Notes: a model not told the origin generated them from the letters alone. 64,000 bases of DNA from Nonomuraea sp. PA05 (GCF_008086045.1 NZ_VSEY01000051.1:19148-83147), one strand, 5' to 3'; numbered from the stretch's first letter, positions 10,467-18,787 are shown. Numbers and translations are program-made.

Positions 10467-11897
10467 TCACCACGTGGCCACATTGACCTTCCCGTCGCTC
10501 ACGAGCCGCACCCGCTGCCCCACCAGCTCCCGCTCCTCCGCCTCCGCCAGCAACCCGGCCTCTTCCACCACCGCGTAACCCCTGCCCCCGTCCACGTCCA
10601 CGACCAGGAACCCCTTCTCGGCGGCCCCGTCGCGCCCGTGCGCCACGGTGTACCCGGCCACCACCCCCGCCCCCGCACAGGCCTCCACCAGCGGAACCTC
10701 CTTGCCCACGTGCACGGGGGCGGCGTCCCCGAGCCGCCCGCCAGGCTCGCTGGACCACACCGCGTACGTGTGCTTCGTCAGATGCATCCCCACCCCGGTC
10801 ACCAGCCCGTGCCCCGACTGCGCCCGCAGCAGCCCCGCCATCGTCGCCGTCGAGTGCAGCACGTAGTCGCTGGCCGGCCCGCCCGCGTACGGCAGCCCGC
10901 CGGTCACGGTCAGCCCGCGCGGGTCCATCGGGTCGAGCCCGATCGCGTCGCACGCCTGCCGCAGCGCGATCGCGAAACAGCTGTAGACGTCCAGCGCGTT
11001 CATGTCGTCCAGCCCGAGCCCGGCCCGCTCGAAGGCGGCCTCGGCGGCCAGCGCCATGGCGGGCGAGGAGCCGAGCTCGGGCCGCGTGGCCACCTCCCAG
11101 GTGTCCTCCGCGTACGCCCATCCACGCAGGTAGACCCGCTGGTCCTGGGGCACCCCCAGCCGGTCGGCCAGCTCGGAGCCGGCCAGGATGACGGCCGCGG
11201 CCTGGTCCACCTCCAGCACGGCCACCATGTCGCTGGTGTAGGGCCAGCCGACGAAGCGGTCGCCCAGCTCTCCGGCCGTGCGGGCGGTCCTGCGCCAGGC
11301 GTGCGGGTTGGCCGCCGCCACCTCGGTCATCGGCGCCATGATGCGGGCCCGCTCGCGCATCTCCTCCTCGATGGTGAGCCCGGCCGCCGCCCGCCGCGCG
11401 GTCTCCATGATCGGGTAGGTGTGCACCGGCAGGAACAGCCCGTGCGCGAGCGCGGACGGGTGCGGCGGCCGCTCCCATCCGTAGGGCGGCTTGGGGTCGG
11501 CGGCGTGACTCCACGGCACGTGCTCCCCGGCTTTCCTGTACGCCCTGCGCGTGGCGAGCGCCTCGGCCCCGGCGATGAGGGCGCAGTCCAGCTCACCCGC
11601 CGCGATCGAGGCCGCCGCGGCGCCGATGAGCAGGTGCGGAGCCGTACCGCCGACCTTGGAGTAGACCCGGTGGCGCGGTGTGGCGCCGAGGCGCTCGGCG
11701 AGGCGGCCGACAGGCTCGTCGTACTGCCAGGAGTCGGTCCAGACGAGCTGGATGGAGTCGAGCCGCTCGACGGGCAGCCGCGCGTCGGCGGCGGCCTCCC
11801 GCGCCACGGACTCCCAGAGGTCGAGCGGCTCGGGGCCGGGCTGCTCGCGAATGGTGCGCTGTGCGATACCGATGAGGCAGGGGGTGCGAGGGTTCAT
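10467..11897 (-). CDS. Thiolase-superfamily protein (acetyl-CoA acetyltransferase-like)
   Basis: The 476-residue protein follows the thiolase/SCP-x fold: N-terminal RTPCLIGIAQRT, the AGELDCALIAGAEAL strand-loop, VYSCFAIALRQACDAIGL, and GGLPYAGGPASDYVLHSTATM. At the usual nucleophile site the sequence reads KVGGTAPHLLIGAAA, with no cysteine, and the C-terminal CxG motif of condensing thiolases is not obvious. A lipid-transfer-type or non-canonical acyltransferase role is therefore more likely than classic thiolysis. The ATG at 11897 matches the family start; the frame is open 25 codons further upstream. Confidence 0.8.
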   Translation of the reverse strand: MNPRTPCLIGIAQRTIREQPGPEPLDLWESVAREAAADARLPVERLDSIQLVWTDSWQYDEPVGRLAERLGATPRHRVYSKVGGTAPHLLIGAAAASIAAGELDCALIAGAEALATRRAYRKAGEHVPWSHAADPKPPYGWERPPHPSALAHGLFLPVHTYPIMETARRAAAGLTIEEEMRERARIMAPMTEVAAANPHAWRRTARTAGELGDRFVGWPYTSDMVAVLEVDQAAAVILAGSELADRLGVPQDQRVYLRGWAYAEDTWEVATRPELGSSPAMALAAEAAFERAGLGLDDMNALDVYSCFAIALRQACDAIGLDPMDPRGLTVTGGLPYAGGPASDYVLHSTATMAGLLRAQSGHGLVTGVGMHLTKHTYAVWSSEPGGRLGDAAPVHVGKEVPLVEACAGAGVVAGYTVAHGRDGAAEKGFLVVDVDGGRGYAVVEEAGLLAEAEERELVGQRVRLVSDGKVNVATW

Positions 11898-12180
11898 GCC
11901 ACAAGTCAACCAGAACATCGCTCGGTTGATAAGGAGTGGCGTTTGATAATTGGCGTTACCGCTGTGACTCAAGAAATTTCATCTGCGCTCCTACCTGCGG
12001 AGATGCCAATCTTGAATACATGCGTTTTTGCTATTTCTATAACGGAATGGAACCGGCTCATGCTTTTTCACGTCGTTTCCTGGCCGCCGGATCCCGCCGT
12101 TCATTAACGTTCCGATCGTTTTCCTGGCCCACCGGGGCGCAGTACCCCGCTCTGGGCCGCCGAAAGCTGAGAGGAGCTCC
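11898..12180. other. Divergent AT-richer intergenic region before the protease array
   Basis: These 283 bases are clearly lower in GC than the genes on either side (for example 11938-12060). They must hold the promoters for the thiolase-like gene and the first protease. The left half of a Crp-like site (TGTGACTCAAG, 11963-11973) is present but its right half is poor. A ribosome site GAGAGGAG precedes the ATG at 12181. I see no convincing ORF here. Confidence 0.5.
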
Positions 12181-13305
12181 ATGTATTCCCGAGCAAGGCG
12201 CATCGCGATCCCCCTCGCCGGCCTCGTGGCCATCGGGCTGGCGGCGGGAATGGTCAGCGGCGCCGCGGCCAACGCGACGACCGCACCCTCAGACGTCGTC
12301 TCCAAGAACTCGGCCACCCCTGCGGAGCAGGCGGTCCAGTTCTGGACGCCGGACCGCGTCAAGGCGGCCAGCGACCACAACGACGGTCTCGACCTGTCCA
12401 CCAAGGGCGTCAAGGGCAGCAACGACGCCCCTGACGGGCCGGCCGGCTCAGTCCCGCCGATCGGCGCCGAGAAGACCACGGCCAAGAAGAGCAAGCACGT
12501 CAACCTGCCGAACACGGTCGGCCGCGTCTTCTTCACGCTGCCGAAGGCCGACCCCCGCGACCCGAGGAACTGGCGTTACTGCTCCGCCAGCTCGGTGCAG
12601 AGCAAGTACCGCAACCTCGTGGCGACCTCCGCCCACTGCGTGTACGACACCAAGAAGAACACCTTCTACGACAACTGGATCTTCATCCCGTCGTACTGGG
12701 ACGGCGACAAGGTCTGGAACGGCAAGGCTCCCTACGGCATCTACGCCGCCAAGACCTTCAACGCGCACGACGACTTCGTCGTCAAGGAGGACTACGACTA
12801 CGACTACGCGTTCGTCAACGTCTTCAACGGCATCAAGGTCAACTGGGAGAAGGTCAACGGCCGCTGGCAGTGGACCGTCAAGAACGTGGGCCGTCTCGGC
12901 GACAACGTCGGCGGCCAGGGCTTCACCTGGAACCGGAGCACCAAGCTGAACGTGTTCTCGTTCGGCTACCCCGCCGGTGAGCACCCCGACGGCGACAAGC
13001 CGTACACCGGCCGGACGATGAAGTACTGCTACGGCAAGACCAAGGCGATGCCCGAGGCCAAGAAGTACAACCTCCAGGAGCACGTCGGCTTCAAGTGCTC
13101 CTTCACCGCCGGCGCGAGCGGCGGGCCGTTCATCTACAACTACAAGAGCGCGTCGCGCACCGGCTACCTGGTCGGCGTCAACAGCGTCGCGTGGGACACC
13201 GACGGCAACGACCGCTACGACCACATCTCTTCGCCGTACTTCAACACCGACACCTACAAGGTCTACAAGGCCGCCGCCAACCGCTGGACCGGCAACTGGC
13301 GGTGA
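12181..13305 (+). CDS. Secreted trypsin-like serine protease, array member 1 (intact triad)
   Basis: The 374-residue protein has a cleavable signal peptide (basic start, hydrophobic core, GAAANA near residue 32), a propeptide-like region, and a chymotrypsin-fold domain from about residue 106. The triad is complete: His152 in SAHCVYD, Asp208 in DYDYAFV, Ser313 in GASGGPF. Conserved cysteines flank the His and Ser motifs. Family signatures shared with the next five genes are NLP(N/K)T(V/I)G(K/R)VFF, GRLGDNVGGQGF and FGYPA-x-x-HPDG. The ATG has a GAGGAG site. It is probably an extracellular endopeptidase; specificity is unknown. Confidence 0.9.
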   Translation: MYSRARRIAIPLAGLVAIGLAAGMVSGAAANATTAPSDVVSKNSATPAEQAVQFWTPDRVKAASDHNDGLDLSTKGVKGSNDAPDGPAGSVPPIGAEKTTAKKSKHVNLPNTVGRVFFTLPKADPRDPRNWRYCSASSVQSKYRNLVATSAHCVYDTKKNTFYDNWIFIPSYWDGDKVWNGKAPYGIYAAKTFNAHDDFVVKEDYDYDYAFVNVFNGIKVNWEKVNGRWQWTVKNVGRLGDNVGGQGFTWNRSTKLNVFSFGYPAGEHPDGDKPYTGRTMKYCYGKTKAMPEAKKYNLQEHVGFKCSFTAGASGGPFIYNYKSASRTGYLVGVNSVAWDTDGNDRYDHISSPYFNTDTYKVYKAAANRWTGNWR

Positions 13306-13642
13306 TCGATCGGCACCCTTGGCCCCGGTTCCCCTGGGAGCCGGGGCCATCCCCTGGGCGGAATGGAGGGGTGCGGGCGAACGTGGCGTACGCCACTGGA
13401 ACGAACTAATGCGACCGCGAATGGGCTCGAATTCCGAACCCGCATCTCTCTGCTCATCCTGGCTCTGACCTGCGGCTACGCGGCCCGACTAATGATCATT
13501 TACGTGTATCCGCGGCGTTCGGCTGACGGTGTCCTTATGGTTCACGATGCACTCTTGATCAGGTAACGAATCTCTATCCAAGCTGCAATACCGTCTGTAC
13601 ATCTGGAAAAATCCACCCTTACGACCCCAAGAAAGGCATTTC
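13306..13642. other. Intergenic region between array members 1 and 2
   Basis: The 337 bases hold the member 1 terminator hairpin, then an AT-richer promoter region for member 2 from about 13480 onward. An AAGAAAGG ribosome site lies just before the ATG at 13643. No Crp-like palindrome and no convincing gene was found. Confidence 0.5.
13320..13349 (+). terminator. Hairpin terminator after array member 1
   Basis: TGGCCCCGG (13320-13328) pairs with CCGGGGCCA (13341-13349); the loop bases TTCCC/GGGAG pair further inside. It begins 15 bases after the stop. Confidence 0.65.
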
Positions 13643-14776
13643 ATGATCCCCCGAGCCAGGCACTTCGTGGCCGCTGCCCTCAGCAGCGCGCTGCTGATCG
13701 TGCCTGCCTTCACGGGGATCGCCCACGCCACGTCCGCCGCCACGTCTGCCTCTGACAGCAAGGTCTACGCCGTCCCCCTCGCCAAGACCCTCGCGGACGT
13801 CAAGCGAGTCGCCGACTACTGGCGCCCGGACCGCCTCCAGAAGACCGACCTGTCCACCCCCGCCACGCCCGGCTCCGGCGCAGCCGCCTCGACCACCTCG
13901 TCAGGCGCCGCCGCGGGACCCGCCGCCCCAGCCGCCTCCGCCGCTTCCGCTGCTTCCGTCAAGCGGACGGCGAGCACCGCCGGCGTCTCCCCCACGCTGC
14001 CGCGTAAGGGCACCGCCGCCAACACCATGGGCAAGGTCTTCTTCCGCTTCGGGGACAAGGAGTACTGGTGCTCCGCCAGCGCGGTCTCGGCCAAGAACCG
14101 CAGCGTGGTGGCCACGGCCGGGCACTGCGCGTACGACTCGCGCACGGCCAAGCCCGCCGACTACTGGATCTTCGTCCCGAACCCGGGCCCCGGCGGCAGC
14201 GCGCCCGACGGCATCTACGTCGGCGCCTCGATCAGCCTGCACGAGGACTGGTCGGGCAAGGGTGACTACGACTTCGACTACGCGTTCGTGACCGTGCACC
14301 GCGGTTTCACCTGGGTCGCCAAGGACGGCGCGTACGTCATGCAGGACGTCGGCCGCCTCCAGGACAACGTGGGCGGCCTCGGCCTGGAGCTGAATAAGAA
14401 GCCGGGCACGTACGCGGTCACCGCGTTCGGCTACCCGGCGGGCCAGCAGCCCGACGGGTCACACCCGTACGACGGCAAGACCCTGCAGAAGTGCCGCCCC
14501 GGCGCCACCCGCTACACCGTCGCCCCGGGCCGCGACCTCCAGAAGGGCGTCGAGCTGACGCCGTGCGACTTCAGCCCGGGCGCCAGCGGCGGCCCGTGGG
14601 TGATCTCCTACGACGAGACCCGCAGGCTCGGCAGCCTGGCCGGCGTCAACAGCCTGACCTGGAACAGGGACGCCAAGGGCCGCTACGACTCGGTGTCGGC
14701 CCCGTACTTCGACACGGTCACCGGAGAGGTGTACCGACGCGCCGCGTCGCTCGGCACCATCACAAATGTGACCTAA
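13643..14776 (+). CDS. Secreted trypsin-like serine protease, array member 2 (intact triad)
   Basis: The 377-residue protein has a signal peptide ending near AHA (residue 29), an Ala/Ser-rich low-complexity linker at about residues 72-105, and the protease domain. The triad is complete: His161 in TAGHC, Asp212 in DFDYAFV, Ser315 in GASGGPW. It shares the GRL-x-DNVGG and FGYPAG motifs with member 1 but lacks the long insertion of members 4-6. The ATG has an AAGAAAGG site. It is probably an active secreted endopeptidase. A Crp-like element overlaps its last codons and probably serves the next gene. Confidence 0.9.
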   Translation: MIPRARHFVAAALSSALLIVPAFTGIAHATSAATSASDSKVYAVPLAKTLADVKRVADYWRPDRLQKTDLSTPATPGSGAAASTTSSGAAAGPAAPAASAASAASVKRTASTAGVSPTLPRKGTAANTMGKVFFRFGDKEYWCSASAVSAKNRSVVATAGHCAYDSRTAKPADYWIFVPNPGPGGSAPDGIYVGASISLHEDWSGKGDYDFDYAFVTVHRGFTWVAKDGAYVMQDVGRLQDNVGGLGLELNKKPGTYAVTAFGYPAGQQPDGSHPYDGKTLQKCRPGATRYTVAPGRDLQKGVELTPCDFSPGASGGPWVISYDETRRLGSLAGVNSLTWNRDAKGRYDSVSAPYFDTVTGEVYRRAASLGTITNVT

Positions 14777-14782
14777 GTCATA
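14767..14782 (+). promoter_or_regulatory. Crp-like element upstream of array member 3
   Basis: TGTGACCTAAGTCATA matches the Crp consensus TGTGA-N6-TCACA with one mismatch in the right half. It is identical at 15 of 16 positions to the element before member 4. It overlaps the end of member 2 and lies about 190 bases before the member 3 start. Confidence 0.5.
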
Positions 14783-14972
14783 GCAACCATTCGATCACTA
14801 CGGGTGATCAGCGGCTTCTCTGTAACGACAAGGTCACGGCCAGCTTTGGAACGCTGACAGGACGTACTGGTAATCCGCACGTCCCGAGTCAAACCTGTAG
14901 TTTCCGGGCTGTCCGTTTGCTGAGTTTTGAAGGTGCACAAGGCGCCTCATGTCAGCGCAACCTGGAGTTACC

Positions 14973-16136
14973 TTGAAGCGAATCCTTCTTCCCGCCGGCG
15001 GAGCCCTCCTGGCCACCGGTCTGCTCGCCGCCGGCCTGTCCGGCACCGCGCAGGCCGACGGCGACGTCGCCCACGACCCGATGGCCCGCAACAACTCCGA
15101 CGCCGTCTCCGTCGCCTCCTTCTGGCTGGCCTCGAACGGAGCCGCACTCCGGTCCGCGACCCAGTACACGTGGGACTCCAAGGAAGTTCGGAAGGTCGTC
15201 TCCAAGGGCGGCGCCGACCCCGACGGCCGCCCCGGCACCACGGCCCCGACCGGTGAGACGAAGTCGACCGGCAAGGCCCAGAACGTCAACCTGCCCAAGA
15301 CCATCGGCAAGGTGTTCTTCGTCGACGGCGGCGGCAAGTTCCGCTGGTGCTCGGCCACCTCCATCCAGTCGGCCAACCGCAACCTGGTCGCCACGGCCGG
15401 CCACTGCGTCTACGACACCGACAGCAACTCGGCCACCATGGACAACTGGGTCTTCGTCCCCGGTTACTACCAGGGCAAGACGCCGTGGGGCATCTACGTG
15501 GGCAAGCAGGCCTTCACCCACTACGACTTCGACACCTACGAGGACTACGACCGCGACTACGCGTTCGTCACCGTCTTCAACGGCATCCAGTTCAACGGCG
15601 TCAAGCAGGTGGACCGCAGGGACTACGAGCGCTTCACCGGCCCGAAGCGCTCCTGGGGCGGCCACTACTACATCCTGCTGTCCAAGGACGCGGGCCGCCT
15701 CGGCGACAACGTCGGCGGCCAGGGCTTCGCCTGGAACCAGCCCACGGGCAAGCCCGTGCGCGCCTTCGGCTACCCGGCGGCTCCGCACCCCGACGGCAAC
15801 AAGCCGTACAGCGGCGTGACGCCGAAGCACTGCTACGGCAACACCACCGCCAAGACGGTCGGCGCCTCCTGGCTGAAGATCGAGGAGCACGTCGGCCTCA
15901 AGTGCGCCGTGACCCCGGGCTACGACGGCGGCCCATGGCTGCTGAACTACAGCAACGCCAAGCGCTCCGGCTACGTCAACGGCGTCACCAGCACCTTCGC
16001 CGACCAGGACGGCAACGACCGGATCGACTACATCACCTCGCCGTACTTCGACGGTGAGACGGCGTCCGTCTACCGGGCCGCCACCGGCGCACCCTCGGGC
16101 AAGATCGTCGGCCCGAACGGGGAGCTGTACAAGTAA
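14973..16136 (+). CDS. Secreted chymotrypsin-fold pseudoprotease, array member 3 (Ser replaced by Asp)
   Basis: The 387-residue protein has a signal peptide MKRILLPAGGALLATG ending at AQA (residue 28). His144 (TAGHC) and Asp195 (RDYAFV) are kept, but the nucleophile motif reads GYDGGPW with Asp318 (codon GAC at 15924) in place of Ser. Classical serine-protease catalysis is therefore not expected. The insertion after the Asp strand is short (about 30 residues). The start is TTG at 14973 after TGGAGTTACC, the same start and leader as the next three genes; the in-frame ATG at 14949 is less likely. The C-terminus ends KIVGPNGELYK, as in member 6. A binding, inhibitory or structural role is inferred. 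Confidence 0.9.
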   Translation: MKRILLPAGGALLATGLLAAGLSGTAQADGDVAHDPMARNNSDAVSVASFWLASNGAALRSATQYTWDSKEVRKVVSKGGADPDGRPGTTAPTGETKSTGKAQNVNLPKTIGKVFFVDGGGKFRWCSATSIQSANRNLVATAGHCVYDTDSNSATMDNWVFVPGYYQGKTPWGIYVGKQAFTHYDFDTYEDYDRDYAFVTVFNGIQFNGVKQVDRRDYERFTGPKRSWGGHYYILLSKDAGRLGDNVGGQGFAWNQPTGKPVRAFGYPAAPHPDGNKPYSGVTPKHCYGNTTAKTVGASWLKIEEHVGLKCAVTPGYDGGPWLLNYSNAKRSGYVNGVTSTFADQDGNDRIDYITSPYFDGETASVYRAATGAPSGKIVGPNGELYK

Positions 16137-16153
16137 GCCCTACCAGGGGAACA

Positions 16154-16183
16154 GCGAGGGCCTCGGTGATCCGGGGCCCTCGC
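16154..16183 (+). terminator. Hairpin terminator after array member 3
   Basis: GCGAGGGCC (16154-16162) pairs with GGCCCTCGC (16175-16183) across a 12-base loop, 17 bases after the stop. Confidence 0.75.
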
Positions 16184-16247
16184 TTGCTGCCCGAAGATCT
16201 TTCTTGGTTCAACTGACAGAACGTGTTTGCCTTGTCACCATGGGCGC

Positions 16248-16673
16248 ATGCGTCGCGAAGATCTAACGGACGCCGAGTGGGATCGAGTGGCCTCCCTCCT
16301 CCCTCAGCGCGGCCTCCGCCCCGGCCGGACGACCGACGACCGCACCGTTATCAACGGCCTGCTCTACCAGGCCCGCACCGGCGTCCGCTGGCGCTCCCTG
16401 CCCGACCGGTACGGCTGCTGGGTCACCATCTACAAACGGCACAGGCGGTGGCTCGCGGACGGCACCTGGCAACGCCTCTCCCTGGCCCTGCACGCCGCCG
16501 ACCCCACCCCCCGCCACCCCCACAGAGCCGGCCCCGCCGCCCTGGACCTGGTCCGCAGCCACTCGCTCGACTCCCCCAGCCCGGCCCCGGACCCGTCCCC
16601 GCACAAGGACGGAGCGGTACTCGCCGGCCTCCAGGCCCTCCTGGGTGGCTCGGTCAAACCCAAGGGACGCTGA
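16248..16673 (+). CDS. IS5-type transposase N-terminal (DUF4096) fragment or domesticated HTH protein
   Basis: Residues 1-80 match the helix-turn-helix that begins many IS5/IS427 transposases: LTDAEWDRVASLLP, then DDRTVINGLLYQARTGVRWRSLP and YGCWVTIYKRHRRW. The usual DDE catalytic domain does not follow. The C-terminal half is Pro/His-rich and ends SVKPKGR. The ATG is at 16248 in an open frame of 141 residues. A strong terminator with a T-run follows 12 bases after the stop. I saw no inverted terminal repeats or target duplication. It sits between array members 3 and 4, so it is either a transposition scar or a retained small DNA-binding protein. Confidence 0.7.
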   Translation: MRREDLTDAEWDRVASLLPQRGLRPGRTTDDRTVINGLLYQARTGVRWRSLPDRYGCWVTIYKRHRRWLADGTWQRLSLALHAADPTPRHPHRAGPAALDLVRSHSLDSPSPAPDPSPHKDGAVLAGLQALLGGSVKPKGR

Positions 16674-16685
16674 CCCTCTTCATGG

Positions 16686-16714
16686 CCCGCCGACACATCG
16701 TCGGCGGGTCTTTT
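16686..16714 (+). terminator. Rho-independent terminator after the DUF4096 gene
   Basis: CCCGCCGA (16686-16693) pairs with TCGGCGGG (16701-16708), followed by TCTTTT. It is one of the few classic T-tract terminators in the window. Confidence 0.85.
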
Positions 16715-16815
16715 CATGCGCCCGCAGGCCCTACAGATGCGAGCTTCCGAGCGAACCTGAAGATCTCCTGTGAGAAACAGGCGAAGTTAGACGGAGTTGG
16801 TTCCAATCTGGTTCC

Positions 16816-16831
16816 TGTGATCTAAGTCATA
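16816..16831 (+). promoter_or_regulatory. Crp-like element upstream of array member 4
   Basis: TGTGATCTAAGTCATA differs from the Crp consensus TGTGA-N6-TCACA at one position. It is 15/16 identical to the element before member 3. It lies about 270 bases before the TTG start. Confidence 0.5.
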
Positions 16832-16949
16832 TTCATGCGACTACGCACAGTATTGAACACCTAACGGCACTTTCGTCCCAGCAGCAACTTCCCCTACATA
16901 CCCAGCGCAAACGTCACGCGGCGATCACGACGCGCAAATGTCTCTGACA

Positions 16950-16968
16950 GGTCACGGAAAGGTCACGG
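16950..16968 (+). promoter_or_regulatory. GGTCACGG direct repeat with 11-bp periodicity
   Basis: GGTCACGG occurs at 16950-16957 and again at 16961-16968. One more copy lies upstream of member 3 at 14832-14839. Direct repeats spaced by 11 bp are typical sites for OmpR-type response regulators; the cognate regulator is unknown. Confidence 0.4.
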
Positions 16969-17026
16969 CGACAGGGGCGCCTACCAGATCACCCAAAGCG
17001 GGTTCCACCTGCGGAGATCACCACGC

Positions 17027-17067
17027 TATGTTCCTTGCTATCCCTTTACTGACGCATGGGACGCAAG
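17027..17067 (+). repeat. 41-bp upstream block, copy A (before member 4)
   Basis: This block, beginning TATGTTCC and ending GACGCAAG, is 40/41 identical to the block at 18992-19032. It ends 33 bases before the TTG start of member 4. The first six bases (TATGTT) could be a -10 box. Conservation of non-coding sequence points to a shared promoter/leader. Confidence 0.85.
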
Positions 17068-17100
17068 TTGCGACCCACGACAGAGCAAGGAGCAGTTCCC

Positions 17101-18627
17101 TTGAAGCGCATCCTCATCCCCGCCGGTGGCGCCCTCCTGGCCACCGGCCTTCTGGCCGCCGGCCTCGCCGGCACCGCCCAGGCCGACGACACCGTCGCCA
17201 AGGACGCCATGGCGGCGACCGCGGCCAACGCGAAGGCCATCGCCTCGTTCTGGGCGGAGAACAACGGTGCTGCCCTCAAGGCCGCTACCGAGTCGAACGT
17301 CTGGGACAAGGCTGACGTCGCCAAGCTGCAGAGCAAGGGTGGTTACAGCTCCGACACCAAGCCGGGCTCCACGGCCCCCACTGGTGAAGAGAAGAAGACC
17401 ACCTCCAAGGTGCAGAACGTCAACATGCCGAAGACCATCGGCAAGGTGTTCTTCATCAACAGCAAGGGCGAGAAGAAGTGGTGCTCCGCCACTTCGATCC
17501 AGTCGCAGTACCGCAACCTGGTCGCCACGGCCGGGCACTGCGTCTACGACACGGCCGCCAACACGGACGTCATGTCCAAGTGGGTCTTCGTCCCCGGTTA
17601 CTACCAGGGCAAGTCCCCCTGGGGCATCTACGTGGGTAAGCAGGCCTTCACCCACTACGACTTCGACGTCTACGAGGACTACGACCGCGACTACGCGTTC
17701 GTGACCGTCTACAACGGCGTCAAGCTCGACGGTGGCAAGGCCACCAAGGTCACGATCAACGAGTTCAAGTCGGCTCAGGCCAAGGGTCAGGTCACTGACA
17801 TCAAGGCCGCCGAGGTCAGCAAGGACGAGTACGAGTCGGCCATCAAGGACCCGACGAAGTTCCCGTACTACGAGATGAAGCCGGGCGAGGCCAAGAAGGT
17901 CACCGGCCCCGACTACCCCGGCGCGGTCGTCGACAAGAAGGAAGTGTCGAAGACCGAGTACGAGGCTGCCAAGGCCAAGGGCAACGGCCGCGGCCAGGGC
18001 TTCATCTACGGCGACCCGATCGCCGAGAACGTCGACAAGGCCACGTGGGACAAGTACGACGGCCTCGGCGACAAGGGCACCGGCCCGGACAAGTTCGGCA
18101 ACTACTACATCACGCACTACTACGTGCAGGAGTGGTACGTCCCGGGCAAGGACGCCAAGTACTACCGGATCGACTACTACGTCATCGAGGACTTCGCCAA
18201 GGACGCGGGTCGCCTCGGTGACAACGTGGGCGGTCAGGGCTTCGCCTGGAACCAGCCGACCGGCAAGGCCATCCGCGTGTTCGGCTACCCGGCCGCTCCT
18301 CACCCCGACGGCAACAAGAACTACACCGGCGTGACTCCGAAGTGGTGCTACGGCACCACCACGAAGAAGCTCGTGGGTTCGGCTGCCAAGAAGATCGAGG
18401 AGCACGTCGCCCTCAAGTGCGCCATGACTGAGGGCGCCGACGGTGGCCCGTGGCTGTACAAGTACAGCAACGCCAAGCGTCTCGGCTACGTGAACGGTGT
18501 CACCAGCACCTTCAACGACCAGGACAGCAACGGCCGCGTGGACTACATCTCGTCGCCGTACTTCGACGGCGAGACGAACACCGTCTACAAGGCCGCCGCG
18601 GCTTCGTGGTCCGGCAAGATTGTCTAA
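17101..18627 (+). CDS. Secreted pseudoprotease with inserted domain, array member 4 (Ser replaced by Asp)
   Basis: The 508-residue protein has signal peptide MKRILIPAGGALLATG ending AQA (residue 28). His146 (TAGHC) and Asp197 (RDYAFV) are kept; the nucleophile motif is GADGGPW with Asp447 (codon GAC at 18439). An extra segment at about residues 208-366 sits between the Asp strand and the GRLGDNVGGQGF motif. It contains repeated elements of the form EVSK(D/T)EYE(S/A)A and a Tyr-rich stretch (NYYITHYYVQEWY). The TTG start at 17101 follows AAGGAG. Its closest relative in the window is member 5. A secreted non-catalytic role is inferred. Confidence 0.9.
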   Translation: MKRILIPAGGALLATGLLAAGLAGTAQADDTVAKDAMAATAANAKAIASFWAENNGAALKAATESNVWDKADVAKLQSKGGYSSDTKPGSTAPTGEEKKTTSKVQNVNMPKTIGKVFFINSKGEKKWCSATSIQSQYRNLVATAGHCVYDTAANTDVMSKWVFVPGYYQGKSPWGIYVGKQAFTHYDFDVYEDYDRDYAFVTVYNGVKLDGGKATKVTINEFKSAQAKGQVTDIKAAEVSKDEYESAIKDPTKFPYYEMKPGEAKKVTGPDYPGAVVDKKEVSKTEYEAAKAKGNGRGQGFIYGDPIAENVDKATWDKYDGLGDKGTGPDKFGNYYITHYYVQEWYVPGKDAKYYRIDYYVIEDFAKDAGRLGDNVGGQGFAWNQPTGKAIRVFGYPAAPHPDGNKNYTGVTPKWCYGTTTKKLVGSAAKKIEEHVALKCAMTEGADGGPWLYKYSNAKRLGYVNGVTSTFNDQDSNGRVDYISSPYFDGETNTVYKAAAASWSGKIV

Positions 18628-18675
18628 GTGACGCTTAGCGACTGGGCGTAGCCCGATCGCGCAGCTGTTGCGAGC

Positions 18676-18710
18676 GAAGGGCCCGGCATCCCGCCGGGCC
18701 CTTCTGCTTT
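18676..18710 (+). terminator. Rho-independent-type terminator after array member 4
   Basis: A perfect 12-bp stem, GAAGGGCCCGGC (18676-18687) with GCCGGGCCCTTC (18693-18704), has a 5-base loop and is followed by TGCTTT. Confidence 0.85.
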
Positions 18711-18771
18711 CCCGCCCCGAACGTGAGGGGCTTTGGACGCATGGGGCGTCCAGACGGTGCCATCAACCCGA

Positions 18772-18787
18772 TGTGATCTGCATCACA
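18772..18787 (+). promoter_or_regulatory. Perfect Crp-consensus palindrome upstream of array member 5
   Basis: TGTGATCTGCATCACA matches TGTGA-N6-TCACA exactly and is symmetric over nearly its whole length. It lies about 275 bases before the TTG start, at nearly the same distance as the element before member 4. Confidence 0.65.

Larger units (their letters stand above)
16715..17100. other. Long upstream region of array member 4
   Basis: The 386 bases hold no convincing gene. They contain a Crp-like element (16816-16831), a GGTCACGG direct repeat (16950-16968), a 41-bp block shared with member 5 (17027-17067) and the AAGGAG ribosome site before the TTG at 17101. The length and number of elements suggest complex control. 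Confidence 0.6.

Noticed and set aside
13363..13566. A 67-codon frame between array members 1 and 2
   Set aside because: It has no ribosome site and poor codon bias, and lies in an AT-rich promoter region.
12181..16136. Array members 3-6 as decaying pseudogenes
   Set aside because: All have intact frames, signal peptides, ribosome sites and terminators, and the same Asp substitution, which argues against random decay.
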